From positions 3,271,443 to 3,335,442 of the forward strand of contig JAQFVV010000111.1 of the NCBI GenBank assembly GCA_028023455.1: a stretch of 64,000 nucleotides of DNA. Reading direction: 5' to 3'. Made by a program: the position numbers and the translations under genes. The notes beneath the pieces were generated by a model that searched no databases, was not told the origin of the DNA, and saw only the letters and a list, made by a program, of their open reading frames with translations. Position 1 is the stretch's first letter, and each line of letters opens with the position of its first letter. Source of the DNA: Epiperipatus broadwayi. Its lineage: Eukaryota; Onychophora; Udeonychophora; Euonychophora; Peripatidae. Positions 47,830 through 60,999 of this stretch are shown piece after piece.

Positions 47830-48350
47830 CCGGAGAAAGTTCTGGAAGGTAATTAGCATAATTTAAATTTAGTAAACAAAAGAGCGACACATTAGTTTAA
47901 TGAAAAAGTCACTCATTTAATTAATTTTGGCCAGTCTAGTAATTTAATTAGAATTATATCTATTCGAATCTGTTTCCAAACTGGAAATAGATTCGAACAA
48001 TACTTTCAAAAATTTATCATTCAGTTATATATTCTATTATGTTTAAAGACAAAAGCATTCTTCCTGCTGATTGAGATCACACAAGGGGCTATAGATATTG
48101 CCTCAGGTGATTTTTTAAAAGCATTCCTGAGATAATAAACTGTATAAAGTAACCAATTTCCCACATATGAAAGAAGAGGTATTTTATGCTCGTGGGCTAA
48201 CAGAATCCATATCACTCAAAACTTCAACAATATATGCTCGAGTAGTGGGAAAAAATTCACCTTTCCCTGATCTTTCAAAGATTATCTTGGGCAATAATGC
48301 AATTCCTGTTATATAAAACTAATGGACTATCTAATTAAATGTATAATGTG
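47830..48350 (+). mobile_element. LTR-A copy iv, partial
   Basis: The hairpin segment at 47963-47997 (16-bp arms, one mismatch, loop AAC) is followed by GAACAATACTTTCAAAAAT, then GCATTCCTGAGATAATAAAC and TGTATAAAGT at 48141. Copy i has the same order on the minus strand: hairpin, GAACAATTGTTTCAAAAAT, ACATTCCTGAGATAAACGAG, TATAAATAGG. Both hairpins lie about 150 bp before the TATA box. The downstream half is not recognisable, so this copy is partial or more diverged. Confidence 0.5.
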
Positions 48351-50624
48351 ATTGTATAGAAAAGATGTCACCTGCCTCCCAATGAAATAAGTGTTGCTAC
48401 CTATGTCTTAATATAAGTTGTTTCATGAGAATGTTAATCTGTCCAGCTGGGAAATCTATACATTGTTGGAAGGTAACCATTTCAGTGCCACTTTAAATAA
48501 CTTTAATCCTTCTATTTCAATTACATATAGTTTATTTAATCTTTGTAAATGCAATTCTCTGTCTACCAGTAGTGCCAGTTATATTTATTGTATTTTAATT
48601 TCTTATTTAATGACTTTATAGCTCTATAAATATGTAAATATGCAATTTCTTTTCATCCATTTCACACTCTCTAAATACATTTTGTTATTTTAGTGTGGCA
48701 AATTTAATCATTTATTATTGTATTATGTTTTATGTGTTTTGATTCGGATTTGAATTAATATGCCATTTGGACCCAACCTCATAAGCTTAATTTATTATTG
48801 TATTTAATCCCATTATTAATGGGAGGTTTACTTAATATTTGTAAGTTTTCTTACAAAACACATGCTCACTCAGTTAGTAATGATTGAATATAACTTCATA
48901 TATGTTTTAATGGCAGATTGTTATTAACACTGCCCTTCTTGTATTAGTAATATCAATTTCTTATTAGTTCTGAACACTATTGATTAAATCACATTTTGTA
49001 ATATTTTGAAAGTAATCTCAATGACTTTCACTTCTTGGGTGTAACGGGTTAACCATTTACTCATAGCACAAGTGGAGAATTACATTTCATGTTATATTTA
49101 TATTGCCTGTTTAAAACATATGGGGAATTTGTTTAATTGAGGGGATAATATGCTCCTTCCATATATATGACATTCTAACTGTTATTTCAGGTCATCTTTG
49201 TACCTATGGTAAGGTTTAATATTTAGTCATAGCATTACACTTGATATTACATTTATATATTTATATAGGGCTTTAATTGATATATCAAGGTTGTTATGGA
49301 CCAGATTAACTTACTTTAGCATTGCTAACATATGCCAGCAGTATTAAATATCATATTTTGCTTTGTCCTTTGGGATTACTGGGAACTGTGGACCTACCTC
49401 ATCTTACTTGTTCCAACCATGGGGTATGTGCTCTCCTGCCCTGGAACACTTTTAAGTTAATGTAGTGAATATCTTGCATGGGATGACCCCCAAAAAGGTG
49501 GCCTTTTGCACTTCCTACATACCATGTCTTGAGGTACTGCTCCACCAAAGCACAAATGTACTTTCTAATTTTTCTAGTATATGAACAAAGAACCTTCTCA
49601 ATTCCAAGTGCACCAAATCTTTTATTACTGCCATTATTATTTTATATTTATTTCCATTCAATATTTGTAAGTCATAATGCTGTGATAATAGTGACCCATT
49701 CTTTATTTATTAATATTAATTGTATTGGAATATTATGAATAAAGCTTGTATTGAGCTACCCACCTTTTCATGAAATAATCCTTGGATGCATTAGTAATTT
49801 TCCCTCTATTATTTAGATAATTAAACTCGATTAATTTTATAGGTAAATAAAATCTTTTATATTAAATACATGAATAATTGTGTATTAGATGTCCCATATT
49901 TATTGTAACCTATATTATTATATTTCATCAATAATTTTTACCCAATGTTAGAAATTATGCACCAACCATAGTATAATCATTATATATACTAATTTAAACA
50001 TGACTATAAATAATAAAAGGCTTTCATTTATTATATATGTTTCATGATGATCATTAGCTACATAGTCTTTCAATTCTAAAATGGCATTAATATTATTAAA
50101 TTATTTAGATGTCAGTGATATTGAATTACTATTATTGGCATATTAAATATATCGATTATCCTGAGTTTGGTTCCTGTTTACATTTTCCTGAAATTGACAC
50201 ATTTGTGTCAACAGCATGTCTTGTCCAAATATTAAATTATGTAATCCTATGAATATGCAAATCTAAGATTACTTGCGTAAAATCTATGATTAGAATATAC
50301 GAATGACTATGTCATAGTGCAATTATTAAAGCTTATATCTCAATTTATTTAAGTGTTCAAATCATTATTCAATTTAGTCCTAATATTTGTTTATGATGAT
50401 TCATTACTCTAAGAATTCATTATGTCTGGGTTATCTGTTATACTTATTATCATAGGTAGATGCCCTTTTCACTCCATTACACTGTTAGCCATTTACCAGT
50501 CAATTTAGTCTCATCATTCCTTAATTTATCCTTCTATAAGTATTATATTGTCATTTATATTCAGCTTTTTATTCATAGAGTAGCTAGTTTGTCATATTAA
50601 CCATAAGATATTATGCTTCTCCAC
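48351..50624. other. Region without a recognised gene
   Basis: A GC-richer patch at 49370-49560 (for example GGGGTATGTGCTCTCCTGCC) has short frames on both strands, but no motif is recognised. The rest is AT-rich. Confidence 0.35.
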
Positions 50625-50800
50625 TGTGTCTCCAGGTCTGGAGTGAATTAAATTCATCTGTATCATCAGAGATGTTGTTCATGTTGTGATAGATTTGGGG
50701 AATGGACAAATAGGTTAGAACTCATGATTGCTCCTGACCTATGCATCTCAGGCATGATTGGATTTGAGGTACTTTTTATCAGATTCTATATCTTGTTAGA
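50625..50800 (+). repeat. Dispersed repeat F, copy b
   Basis: Same ordered segments as 23770-23985, ending TTTGAGGTACTTTT and TCTTGTTAGATG. Non-coding. Confidence 0.6.
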
Positions 50801-52974
50801 TGTACATACAAATCAGTATCGGTACATTAGTGGTATCATGGTTTACTAGACACAGCTAATGAATATTCTAGTCATCTTAGGTATCATAGTTTTTATACAT
50901 ATGATGGGCAGGAAATATTAATGAGTGAGTTAATAACATCAGCAATAGGATTTAAGCTGATAACATCCCTCAGTATGCTCATCATAGTATATGATTGTGC
51001 TAGTAAGCCAGTTACAGTTGTGACCTAGTGTGGCCTAATCATGACATTTATAGTGTGGTCTGAATTTTCAATATATATATATATCTATATTGTAACATTT
51101 TATGTTTTGATTTAGGCCTTATATTATGCACTAGTTGATCAAACTATTTAATGAGAATGATCCATTGTAGTAGGAGTTTGGATATTTCAAGAATCTAGTT
51201 ATATTTCCTGATTAACTGACCTAATATTTATTACAACTTGAATTGCCAATGGAGTTAGTTTTAATTTATTTAAGAGGGTTCCAGGATCTGTAGGCCCACT
51301 AACTCTCATCACATTTTCTTGAGGCTTATGAAGCAAATAACTAAAAATAAGATTAGGAATTCCATTTTCTGATCACTTAATTAATTTATTATATGAATTT
51401 TTCCCAGGCTTTATTCAAGTATATTGGCAATGGTAATTTATACAATTCTCTAAACTTAATAATAAAATCTAAATAACTAAAATTGAGAATGTACAATGAA
51501 AGGTTTATATTAGTAGTAAAAGTTTTATTAAGATGCATTAAATATTTACATACTTATTAATAATTATTTATAATACTGGAAAACACACACACACATAATC
51601 AGATAATTATATTAACCACTTAATTCAAATAGTTCACTTTGAAGGACAAAATAGCAAATGTCTCTCATTTCTTTTGTCTATATTAGAAGTTTGTTATTTA
51701 AATTTAGTTTGCAAATCTTTTTGATTTAGATATGAATTATGATATGGCCATTAACTTACTGGTAAGCTCCTAGGGTTTATGTAGATGCTCAATTATTATA
51801 GTAGTCTGGTCCCTTTTATTTGAAGTCCATAATATTATTTATGGCTTTATTCTGGTAATACTTTCACATCTCTGATCGATATTTAGGGTAAGACTAGATG
51901 ATGCTTTTGGTGACTTTTGTGAGAAGTGTCAGTGAACAATCAGCAGTGAACAATCAGGTTTCTACTTGCACATGGTGACTAGATTCAGGGTAGTCATTCT
52001 GGATGGAAGCATTTGTTTTATGGCTTTGAAAATTCTGCACACAATAAACAGCTAGAAAAATACAGGTAAAAGACTCATATTTAAACTTGTCTGGTTGTTT
52101 TATACTGATGACCATTTTGATATTTCTGTGCATATCTTCTTATTTTTTGTTTTATTATCACTTGATAATTTTCTACATTCTTTTTTGCTTTTGTGATATA
52201 AAGTTCTCTTTTTTATAACTCATTTCAGCCATCTTTAATTATCATTAAAAGGTTTTACTCTGATGGTAATCTATTGTGTTAGTATTATTTTACTTATCTG
52301 AATTAGTAATCTGTATGTGCTTATATGTTTTCCAATATTAAAATTACTTTAATTAAATAGATAATATTAAACAGAAATAACTTTCATCGTATATATCACA
52401 AAAATATAAATTATACTAACTAATAAAAAAAAAAAAAAAAGAAATTACGTCCGTTGACGATTTTTAAATTTTACTTCTTTTAACTTTTGAATCTTACCCA
52501 ATGTCAACATACTTGTACCATATATATGTAAATGATACACTATATATTTATATAGATGTTATATATGATTTTTATTATTTGTTATAATTTATATGAAAGA
52601 ATAGCATAATAGATTTCATTTATTTTCATTTTTGATGTAAATATTATTTATATCGCAAATATTATATCCCATACCAATAACAATAATAATAATCTTGAAG
52701 AAATTATTTTTTTCTTGGCACAAATAAAATAAATAAATAAAGAATTATAGTTTGTAACATATAAAAAAGATTAGTAAAATCTCATATACATACACATATA
52801 ATCTAATATCTAATTTTTTCATTCACAATCTTTCCCTTTTATAATGAATATAAAACACATATAAATAATAGTAATAATATTTTTTCCATATACACTTCAT
52901 TACTATTTTTGTTATAATGTAAACATAATCATTACAAATCAAAATACAAAATTATTTTACAATATATATATATA
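50801..52974. other. Region without a recognised gene
   Basis: No feature recognised. A 14-bp tandem (CAGTGAACAATCAG) occurs near 51929-51957, and a poly-A run of about 16 at 52425-52440. Confidence 0.4.
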
Positions 52975-52977
52975 TAT

Positions 52978-54125
52978 AAATAAGCATTTATTTTATATAG
53001 CGTCTGTATATAATTGTATTACATTCAAATATCAGCCTTTCAAGCTAATTGTGCAAACGCTTTGTGAGTGCTGATAATAAATGAATACTTTCTCACCAAT
53101 ACAAGATATAAGATTTATGCAGGAATAAAAGGAATCCTCTTATTCCTACAACTCAAATATTTATATATGAGCAAATCTAAAGTACTGGCAAAGACACTTT
53201 CTTTGCCAGTACTTTAGATTTGCTCATATATAAATATTTGAGTTGTAGGAATAAGAAAATTCCTTTTATTCCTGCATAAATACTACATCTTGTATTGGTG
53301 AGAACGTATTCATTTATTATCAAAACTCGCAAAGCGTTTGCACAATTAGCTCGAAAGGCTGATATTTGAATGTAATACAATTATATACAGACGCTATATA
53401 AAATAAATGCTTATTTACATACGATTAAGTTTCAGTTGGAGTGACGTTTAGTAAATTCCAGACAATTTAATCGACATCATTCATTCAGACATTGTATAGA
53501 ATAACTTAAAGTGACTGTTCCATCATCACGCTTTCTTTGCCAGTACTTTAGATTTGCTCATATATAAATATTTGAGTTGTAGGAATAAGAGGATTCCTTT
53601 TATTCTTGCATAAATACTATATCTTGTATTGGTGAGAAAGTATTCATTTATAACACTTGCAAAGAGTTTGCACAATTAGCTTGAAAGGCTGATATTTGAA
53701 TGTAATACAATTATATACAGACACTATATAAAACAAATGCTTATTTACATATGATTAAGTTTTAATTGGAGTGACATTTAGTAAATTCTAGACAATTTCA
53801 TCAACGTCATTCATTCAGACATCATATAGAGTAACTTAAAGTGACTGTTCCATCATCACGCTTTCTTTGCCAGTACTTTAGATTTGCTCATATATAAATA
53901 TTTGAGTTGTAGGAATAAGATGATTCCTTTTATTCCTGCATAAATACTATATCTTGTATTGGTGAGAAAGCATTTATTATTAACACTCGCAAAGCATTTG
54001 CACAATTAGCTTAAAAGGCTGATATTTTAATGTAATACAATTATATACAGACACTATATAAAATAAATGGTTATTTACATATTAACACTCGCAAAGCGTT
54101 TGCACAATTAGCTTGAAAGGTTGAT
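52978..54125. repeat. 330-bp tandem repeat array headed by an inverted unit
   Basis: The unit CTTTGCCAGTACTTTAGATT... to CATCATCACGCTTT starts at 53201, 53535 and 53865, giving periods of 334 and 330 bp. The third unit is truncated and followed by a partial duplicate of its end (54081-54125). Before the first unit, 52978-53189 is the same sequence in reverse complement, giving a palindrome of about 440 bp around 53195. Units differ by a few percent, so the array is young. A CTATATAAAATAAATG TATA-like motif is kept in each. Reading frames inside are by-products of the palindrome. Confidence 0.85.
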
Positions 54126-54174
54126 ATATGGATATAATATATATATTTTTTAATGGTCACTGAAAGGGTTTTAA

Positions 54175-56139
54175 ACGTATCTGCACTACAAGGGCGCCAT
54201 CTAGGCATTTGAACCTAGAAAAAAATATATAGTAGGCAGATACGTAAGTTAAAAAAAAATTATATATATTATTCTGACCGTTTGCCCAATGTCACTAGCT
54301 CATAGAGTAGCAGAGATTTTAAACATTTATAAGTTTCAATAGATTTAGATTCTCAAAATATATTAATATTTAAACAATAAAATAAAAGAAGCCACTGCCA
54401 GTAATTAACACACAAATAGATTTTATTAACGCACATTTAAAATTTGAGGAATAAATTTATTCTTAGATTTTAACATTAATTTTTTTAAATTTAAATTCAA
54501 ATTACTATTTAAATAGACCGCACAGATGGATATTTAAATTATATTTTTACTTTAGCATGTCGAGCATAGATAGTCTACATAGATTGTTTTTCCACTTAAA
54601 AACTTATCAAAACATTCATTCAATCTCAGACTAAAAGTTCGTAGCCAACCCAATGTCAGCTTCCAGATATATATTTGCAACTAATGTAATATGAAGATGC
54701 TAGCATAAAACCATGCCAACAGGAATGTGTATCTGACAGCGTGATATTATTTGAAGGAAATGATCCATGTCCAGAACAAGAAATTGCATCTGCCTGACTA
54801 AGGAATCATGTATATAATTATTTTTAAAGAGTGCTACATATGGTGGAGAGCGGTCTTTCTGCCGTCTTATAAATCCCTGTCCATGGTGCAGGAAATACAT
54901 CTGCGACCATTTCAATGATATGACTGCCTCTTTGGGGTCATGCATTCAGTTGGGCACATTGCCCTGTATGCTAAACATGCTTCACATTACATTAATATAA
55001 ACACCCATATATCCCTCCACCAGCATTGCCCTAACTACAACACAAATAGCCTGAAATTAAAATCCCTTAAATTAAACATAAACGAATTTAAACAGTTATT
55101 AATCTTTATCCATGCAGCTATCTACACCCAACTTTAATTTAATAAATTTTATTTAACATATAGAAATAAATAACATAGTTAAATACAAACATAAATAATT
55201 AAATTAAAAAAAATGGAAATGATTGAAATAGCAAACATATATAAAAACAAATATTTGTAATTGATTTAGAGTTCTATTCTTGGTCAGATAAGAGTACATT
55301 AATTTATATTACTTTTTTTTTTTGATTGATTACTTATTGACATTATACGGTGATTATTTAAAAGAAAGTTCAATTGGTAAAAGTTTATACTTTCCGGATT
55401 CTGCAGATTTTGAGGTCCATCTTCGTGATCACTTATGTAGATTGTTTGTTTTTCCTTTTTAAAAATGAAGCCGCTACTTGCCATTCCTTTTTGGTCCCTA
55501 ACTGTCATAGAGAGGTCTCAGCTGGTTGTCCGATAATTAAATTTATTGCAGACTTCCACATCGTGAAAATCTGCAATATAGCTAGTTATAACGACATATT
55601 CATAGTCAGCTCTCAGATCCCAATTATAATAATCCTTTGGCTTTTATATTTTTATTAGTCTCTTATCATCCAATCTTTGGATTCAACCGGCAAGACGTCA
55701 CTAATCCTCTGGTGTTTCAATTACGGTCCGTGCTGACATTTCTGGTGTTTGCATTGTCATTTAATTTCTTTGTACTCTCTTATCTGACCCTTTTATTTAT
55801 TTTAAATGCTTCAAGGGTTAGTTTGCTTTTGAACAATCATTTAATTAATAAGACAATCATTTCCATTTTCCAAGATTATAGAAATCAACATTATTTCTAT
55901 TTCCAAAAGTATCAAATCTTTATATCTTTACTTTTTTTTACAAAAAATTACTTTCAAATATTTTTAGTTTTTTAAATAGCTTTTAAAGTTGTCCATCATA
56001 TGATCTATATATACGTTAAACAGTTTTTAAATTTCAGTTTTTAAGTTAAGTTTTTTTCTTTTTAATAAATCAATTTTTATTTATGATCCTTTTTATTTTA
56101 ATTTTAAAATAATGTGACGGCATATTATATTCCGTTACA
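54175..56139 (-). mobile_element. LTR-A copy iii, full-length LTR-like element
   Basis: The minus strand starts TGTAACG at 56139-56133, has AATATAAAAG at 55650-55641 (489 bp in), a GC-richer leader, and the TTAATTACTGGCAGTGG-type block near 54405. The element ends AGGTTCAAATGCCTAGA before TGGCGCCC at 54199-54192. The order matches copy ii throughout, in opposite orientation. Shared blocks include TGGAAATGATTG, GGTCAGATAA, GTGACGT, AGGACC/TGGACCTC...TCCGGA, HHGQ, ATCTATGTAG...TGCTCGAC, CATCTGTGCG and GAGCTAGTGACAT. A minus-strand frame at 54945-54700 (81 codons, with FLHHGQGFIRRQKDRSPPY) is the best protein-like piece and partly matches copy ii. Confidence 0.65.
54700..54945 (-). CDS. Unknown short frame inside LTR-A, HHGQ motif
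   Basis: 81 codons with balanced composition: KEAVISLKWSQMYFLHHGQG, then FIRRQKDRSPPYVALFKNNY, then hydrophobic segments. The HHGQ segment reappears at 8661 in copy ii, but the frames diverge soon after, so protein-coding selection is not shown. It may be an exon or leader ORF of the element. No family is recognised. Confidence 0.25.
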   Translation of the reverse strand: MHDPKEAVISLKWSQMYFLHHGQGFIRRQKDRSPPYVALFKNNYIHDSLVRQMQFLVLDMDHFLQIISRCQIHIPVGMVLC

Positions 56140-58139
56140 ATATATATATATATATTGTAACATAATACAATTGATCATTGATCCATTGTAACATAAATAA
56201 AGGTGATCAAAAGAATTAAGATTCAAATATAAATATTACCATTTTATACCTGGAGAGTAGCTATAATAGTTATGGAACAAATATATTAAAACATCATTGG
56301 ATTAAATGAAACATACTTCTGGATAGTAGCTATAATAGTAAATAAATATTAAAATGATGAGTAGGAATAAATTAAACATATTTCTATAATTAGATTTCCA
56401 AAGATATCACAATATCAATAATTATAAACAATAATGCCTGTAGACTAGTCATTTAAGGTTTCTGGCCTATTTCAAATCCTAGTTAGGCAGGCATTGTATC
56501 ATCAATAAACATGTAGAAACTATAAACAATTATTACGAATGAACTACTATAATTCAGGAAATAACATCAAGTAGGTGAGTACACTGGTAACTCAATAAAA
56601 TAACTTCTCAGGTATACAGATGGTAGATTTTGTTCACTTTCATCTCTTGGTTTGATGTCAAGTGCATATTTAAGTAAACAACAAGTGAATATGGTCTATC
56701 AGGGCACCACTAGATTATCTGAATCTAGACACAGCTATATCTTATAACCTTTTCACATGTACCAGGTTTGAATCCCTTTTGGTACTTTATTTCTAATAAA
56801 AATGGAGGATTTTGCTTTTAGACCCATATCACTGTATGCAATAATATTTAGGTAAACATAAAACATCCTTAAACTAAAGTGGAGTATATAAATTCCTCAT
56901 ACAGAAATCATTTCCCAGATCTTAACATAATAAATGGTTTCAATATCTTTTTTTTAATAAGTTTTCCTAGCTCAGATTATTATTATTAATTTAGGATGGC
57001 AATTCACTCATCCTTGCATGAAATAGATGATGGGATGGTGGTTATTACAATTATTCACAAATGTCAATTAAATACCATGAAATTACTTATTTATCTATGG
57101 TCTTTAAACATTTATCTATCCCATTAATTACAACGTGATGATGACCATGATGATAATGATAATGATAATGGTTTCAACCACAGCTTTAGGACTAAGCCTA
57201 ATCATAAACCTAATTTTTATAAAGAAATTCATAATTATTGCTTAATTTTAGTATATCTAATTGGAACTTAAATAGCTAATATTCACCTTGATGATGAATG
57301 ATCACAACTAATAAAAAAAAAGAAAATACTCTTAATGAAATATATACGCCTCATTTAATTAAAACAAATTAACATTTATTACTGCATTTCTAATGTATAC
57401 ATAAAAATTTCTATATCTACATGAAAATTGATATCAACAATAACAACAATAATCATAATCGACTGTTTTAAAATCATAACATTAATTTTAAATTCTTCCC
57501 CCTTTCCCGTAACTGGTATATTAAATTGGATGTCACATTGACCATGATTTTCACTCCACAAGAAAATATCTCAAAAAAAAATAAACACTCTTTTTTTTTC
57601 TCTCTCTTTTGCACACATACCTTTATAAATCTAATATGTAAAGTAGAATGATAATAAAATTTAAAAAAAATGTTAGTAGCAGTGAAAGAGCAAGTTTTTA
57701 GAAACAAGTTTTAAAGTACATTTTTCTCCCCCTCCCTTCTAAGCTCTGAAATGCTATACTTTAACTTAAAACACAAATCTAATATTTTTAATATTACCTA
57801 TTGTTTTACATTCACACACAATTTCATATATGCAACAAGTATTATATTATTATGTATGTGTGTGTTTTATCCCCATAATAACAACAATATTATTTAAAAC
57901 AAAATAATAATAATAAAAAAATATGTTACATATTAATAACCTTTCATAACTTTAGGTTAATAGACAATCATAATTTTAGTACATATAAAATCATTAATGA
58001 AGCTTATGTTTATCATTATTAAAAAAATTCCTGGTTTCAATTGATCTTGGTTGTTTTAAAAGTTCTTCAAACAAAAATATACCACTCTGTTGCTAAAATT
58101 TTACTAAGTCTCTGATATCATAAAGAAAATATATAAAAG
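56140..58139. other. Region with possible worn SINEs, no gene
   Basis: Two segments have tRNA-like B boxes: near 56480 (TTTCAAATCCTAG) and near 56763-56777 (CAGGTTTGAATCCCTTT, with GTACCA/TGGTAC pairing around it). Both may be old tRNA-derived SINEs on the plus strand. A perfect palindrome GTTACAAT(AT)nATTGTAAC lies at 56134-56161. Short ATG/GATAAT repeats are at 57138-57172. Confidence 0.35.
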
Positions 58140-59080
58140 AAAAATTTATATTACCAGTTCTATTCTTTGTAGCGACTTCCAATAATTCAAATTTATCTTG
58201 TTTAATGTCTATACTTTTGTACCCACAATTTCCATTTTTTTGAAACAATCTCTTTCCTGAGGTGTATAATTATTTGATAATGATGATTCTATTGAGGTTA
58301 TTTGCTTTGGTGGACAATTTAGAAATCATTATATTAACTTTTCTTCTCTTCCTGTCAAGTATGATTCTTTTAGTGGGTGAAGTATAGCAGTTGTTTTCAC
58401 ATTTATAATTTTTCTTGGGTTTAAACTCTGTTACTGGAACAATTAATTGGACTCAATGATTAATATTTATCAGTAGATTAAACCATTTTTCTGACCTCCC
58501 TCAAATGCAGGTGAATGTTTTCTCCCTTCTATTTAAAACATCTTATCTCTCTCAGTCAGTTGAAAGTGTAGAATATTTTCTTTTTAATTCAGACAAGGCT
58601 CCTTCTTTCCCATATGATATGCTGGTTGATGGTCAGGTAAAAGATGAGACATATATAAAAAATGTCTACTCCGCCATTCTTATATCTTTAACCTCCAAAA
58701 ATTCAATATATAAAAAAAATGACTTGAAATTGGGAATTTTTTGTAGAGTTGAAACGCTTGTCTTTTCTCTTCAATATTTTTAAAAGTCTGACCTCCTAGT
58801 CAAATGATTTTCAGACTGCTTTTATATCCGATTTTTTTTTCTATTTTTGACCAATTCGTTTTTAGCTGGAGAGTGCAATCTTTTTTTTAGGAACATTAAA
58901 AAAAAATCACACACCTGGTTTCCAGACAAACTTTTGTCTTGAAGAAAAAAAAAGTCTTAATCCCTTTTCCTCATGTATATCTGTAACATCTAAAAATGGG
59001 AGCTTCTTTCTTTTGATCTTAGGATGAGACAATTTCAAAATTAGAGTTCTCGCCAAGCTTAAACTCCAAAATGACAAACA
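58140..59080 (-). pseudogene. PLE-5: possible reverse-transcriptase remnant
   Basis: The minus strand near 59020 reads KLPFLDVTDIHEEKGLRLFF, similar to the NxLxFLDVxI...GLxT stretch that follows the catalytic core in PLE and related RTs. Further protein-like minus-strand pieces follow, for example CENNCYTSPTKRIILDRKRR and SIDIKQDKFELLEVATKNRT near 58400-58150, broken by stops and poly-A/T runs. No GIY-YIG signature is seen. Family assignment rests mainly on one motif. Confidence 0.35.
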
Positions 59081-59735
59081 ATCATTTATAAAAACAAAAT
59101 TGTTACAAAAATATATATCTAATTTAACAGATTTTCTCCCTTAACACAAAATTGTTGAATAAAAAAAAATAATTTGACAGATTTAACCCTTCTTCTTTTT
59201 CAATATATAATAAATGTAAATTTATGTATGTAATATATCCAAGCACACACCTTATCATCCAACTAATTTATAAAACTGGCCCATTAATAATATGAATGCT
59301 AGTTTAGAAATTATAACCCTAATATTTAAAATTAAATCTGTAACTTTTTCAATTCAAATTACAATTATAGAAAAGTAAAATAGAAACAGAATAAGATATT
59401 AGAATTGATCAAGTATAGGTTAGTTTTAAAGAAAGTTAATATTTAATACATCCAAATGACTAACTAGCTTTGTTAACACACATTGCCTATATATGTTTTG
59501 TAACTCTATTTAACAAATTGATTATTGAATAACTGAATGTGTGTAAACAACTAAAGAATATAACTGTTGTCCCACTCTCTTTCTGTCTTAAGCTTTTAGA
59601 ACTGGATCTTGTAGGGTTTAAACTTGGGTGCCCTACAGCTTCCTTTGCTATATAAAAATGTGATGATGATTTTTGTTCCACATTTTCTTACATGCACATT
59701 ACTACAAATTTAGCTAATGACTAAATTATAATGGC

Positions 59736-59786
<51 letters not shown>

Positions 59787-60999
59787 TTACGAAAAATAAT
59801 ATATATATAATAATAAATAAACTTTTCTTAATGTTGAAATATAATGCTACAATTTTATATTATTCTTTAATCACTCAGTATTAGTTTGAAATTTCAATTA
59901 GACTAATGGAATTTTAATGTAGACAATTTCCATTGAAATATTTATTTCAATAAGTTTTATTTCATGTCTTAATTTCTGTAATTAAGACTGAAGTATTATT
60001 TGAATATTCCATTGAGAAGTTCCTTTACATTTTTTTAAAATAAAATCTTTATTAATAAAAAAAACAAAACAATAATTATATACATTTTAAAAACAATTAT
60101 TTACTTATGTTTTAAACTATAGATTTTCATATTTATTTATATTTTTTATAACTTTCTTCTTTAAAACTTATTTTAGTTTTTAGTTTGTTATTTTTCCAAT
60201 TTACGTGAAGTCAAACCAGAACTTGACCAAATTTTTTCATATTTTTTTGGGGGGTGGGGGGAAGTATTTAATAAAGTTATCAAAGTATTTATTCCAATTA
60301 TTATCAAGGGTATTTAATGGATTATATTATTTACTATCAAAAATCATTTCATATCTTATTCATATTGTTAAACCTTTAAACATCACGTGATCACTATTTC
60401 CCATGCTTGCTCATAACTGTTTTGCCTATTTATTCATATTGTTTTTAGAGAATACAGCAAAACCATTGAAATATGTTGATCAACTTTTTTAATATTATTT
60501 CTCATTTCTCTTTTTAAATTTATGTATAGAGCATAAATTGCTTTTGATGTTAAAAGTTCAAATGCTATTCATTCTCCAAACAAGTGAAAAAAGGTATCTT
60601 TTTTTTTTGTCCTACAAAAATATATAAAAGTGTAAACTCACATTTAACCTCTCATTCAAATAAATCTTTGTTGGTAGAAAACCATTTAATAATTTGAAAA
60701 GAAATTTGATGTTAAATTGTGGAGTGCATACTTTGCAAAGATTTTGCAAAATCTTAAACACTGATATTTCTGCCAAAGTACTTTTTTAAAAATAATTATA
60801 TTTAATCTTAACCAATTACTCAAGTTTGAGTTATCTTGGAAACCCTTGTAAGCTTTAAATAAGTTACTATAAAATGATTTTTTTCAATTTTATTAATTAA
60901 TTTTAGTGATGATGGACAAAACTTTTATATTTTATTATATTAATATGTATTTGCACTTTTATATGTGATCATTAAGACTAAATCTGTAATGGTAATATC
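59081..60999. other. AT-rich region without a recognised gene
   Basis: Contains (TA)n at 59739-59783 and a G-rich run GGGGGGTGGGGGG near 60247-60260. The second half may include 3' parts of the decayed LINE-3, but no motif is clear. Confidence 0.35.
59739..59783. repeat. (TA)n microsatellite
   Basis: About 44 bp of uninterrupted TA. Confidence 0.95.

Noticed and set aside
53177-53380. 67-codon minus-strand frame
   Set aside because: It lies across the satellite palindrome; the frame is a by-product of the inverted repeat.
52978-54125. CRISPR array
   Set aside because: Repeats are 330 bp with no unique spacers and the DNA is eukaryotic.
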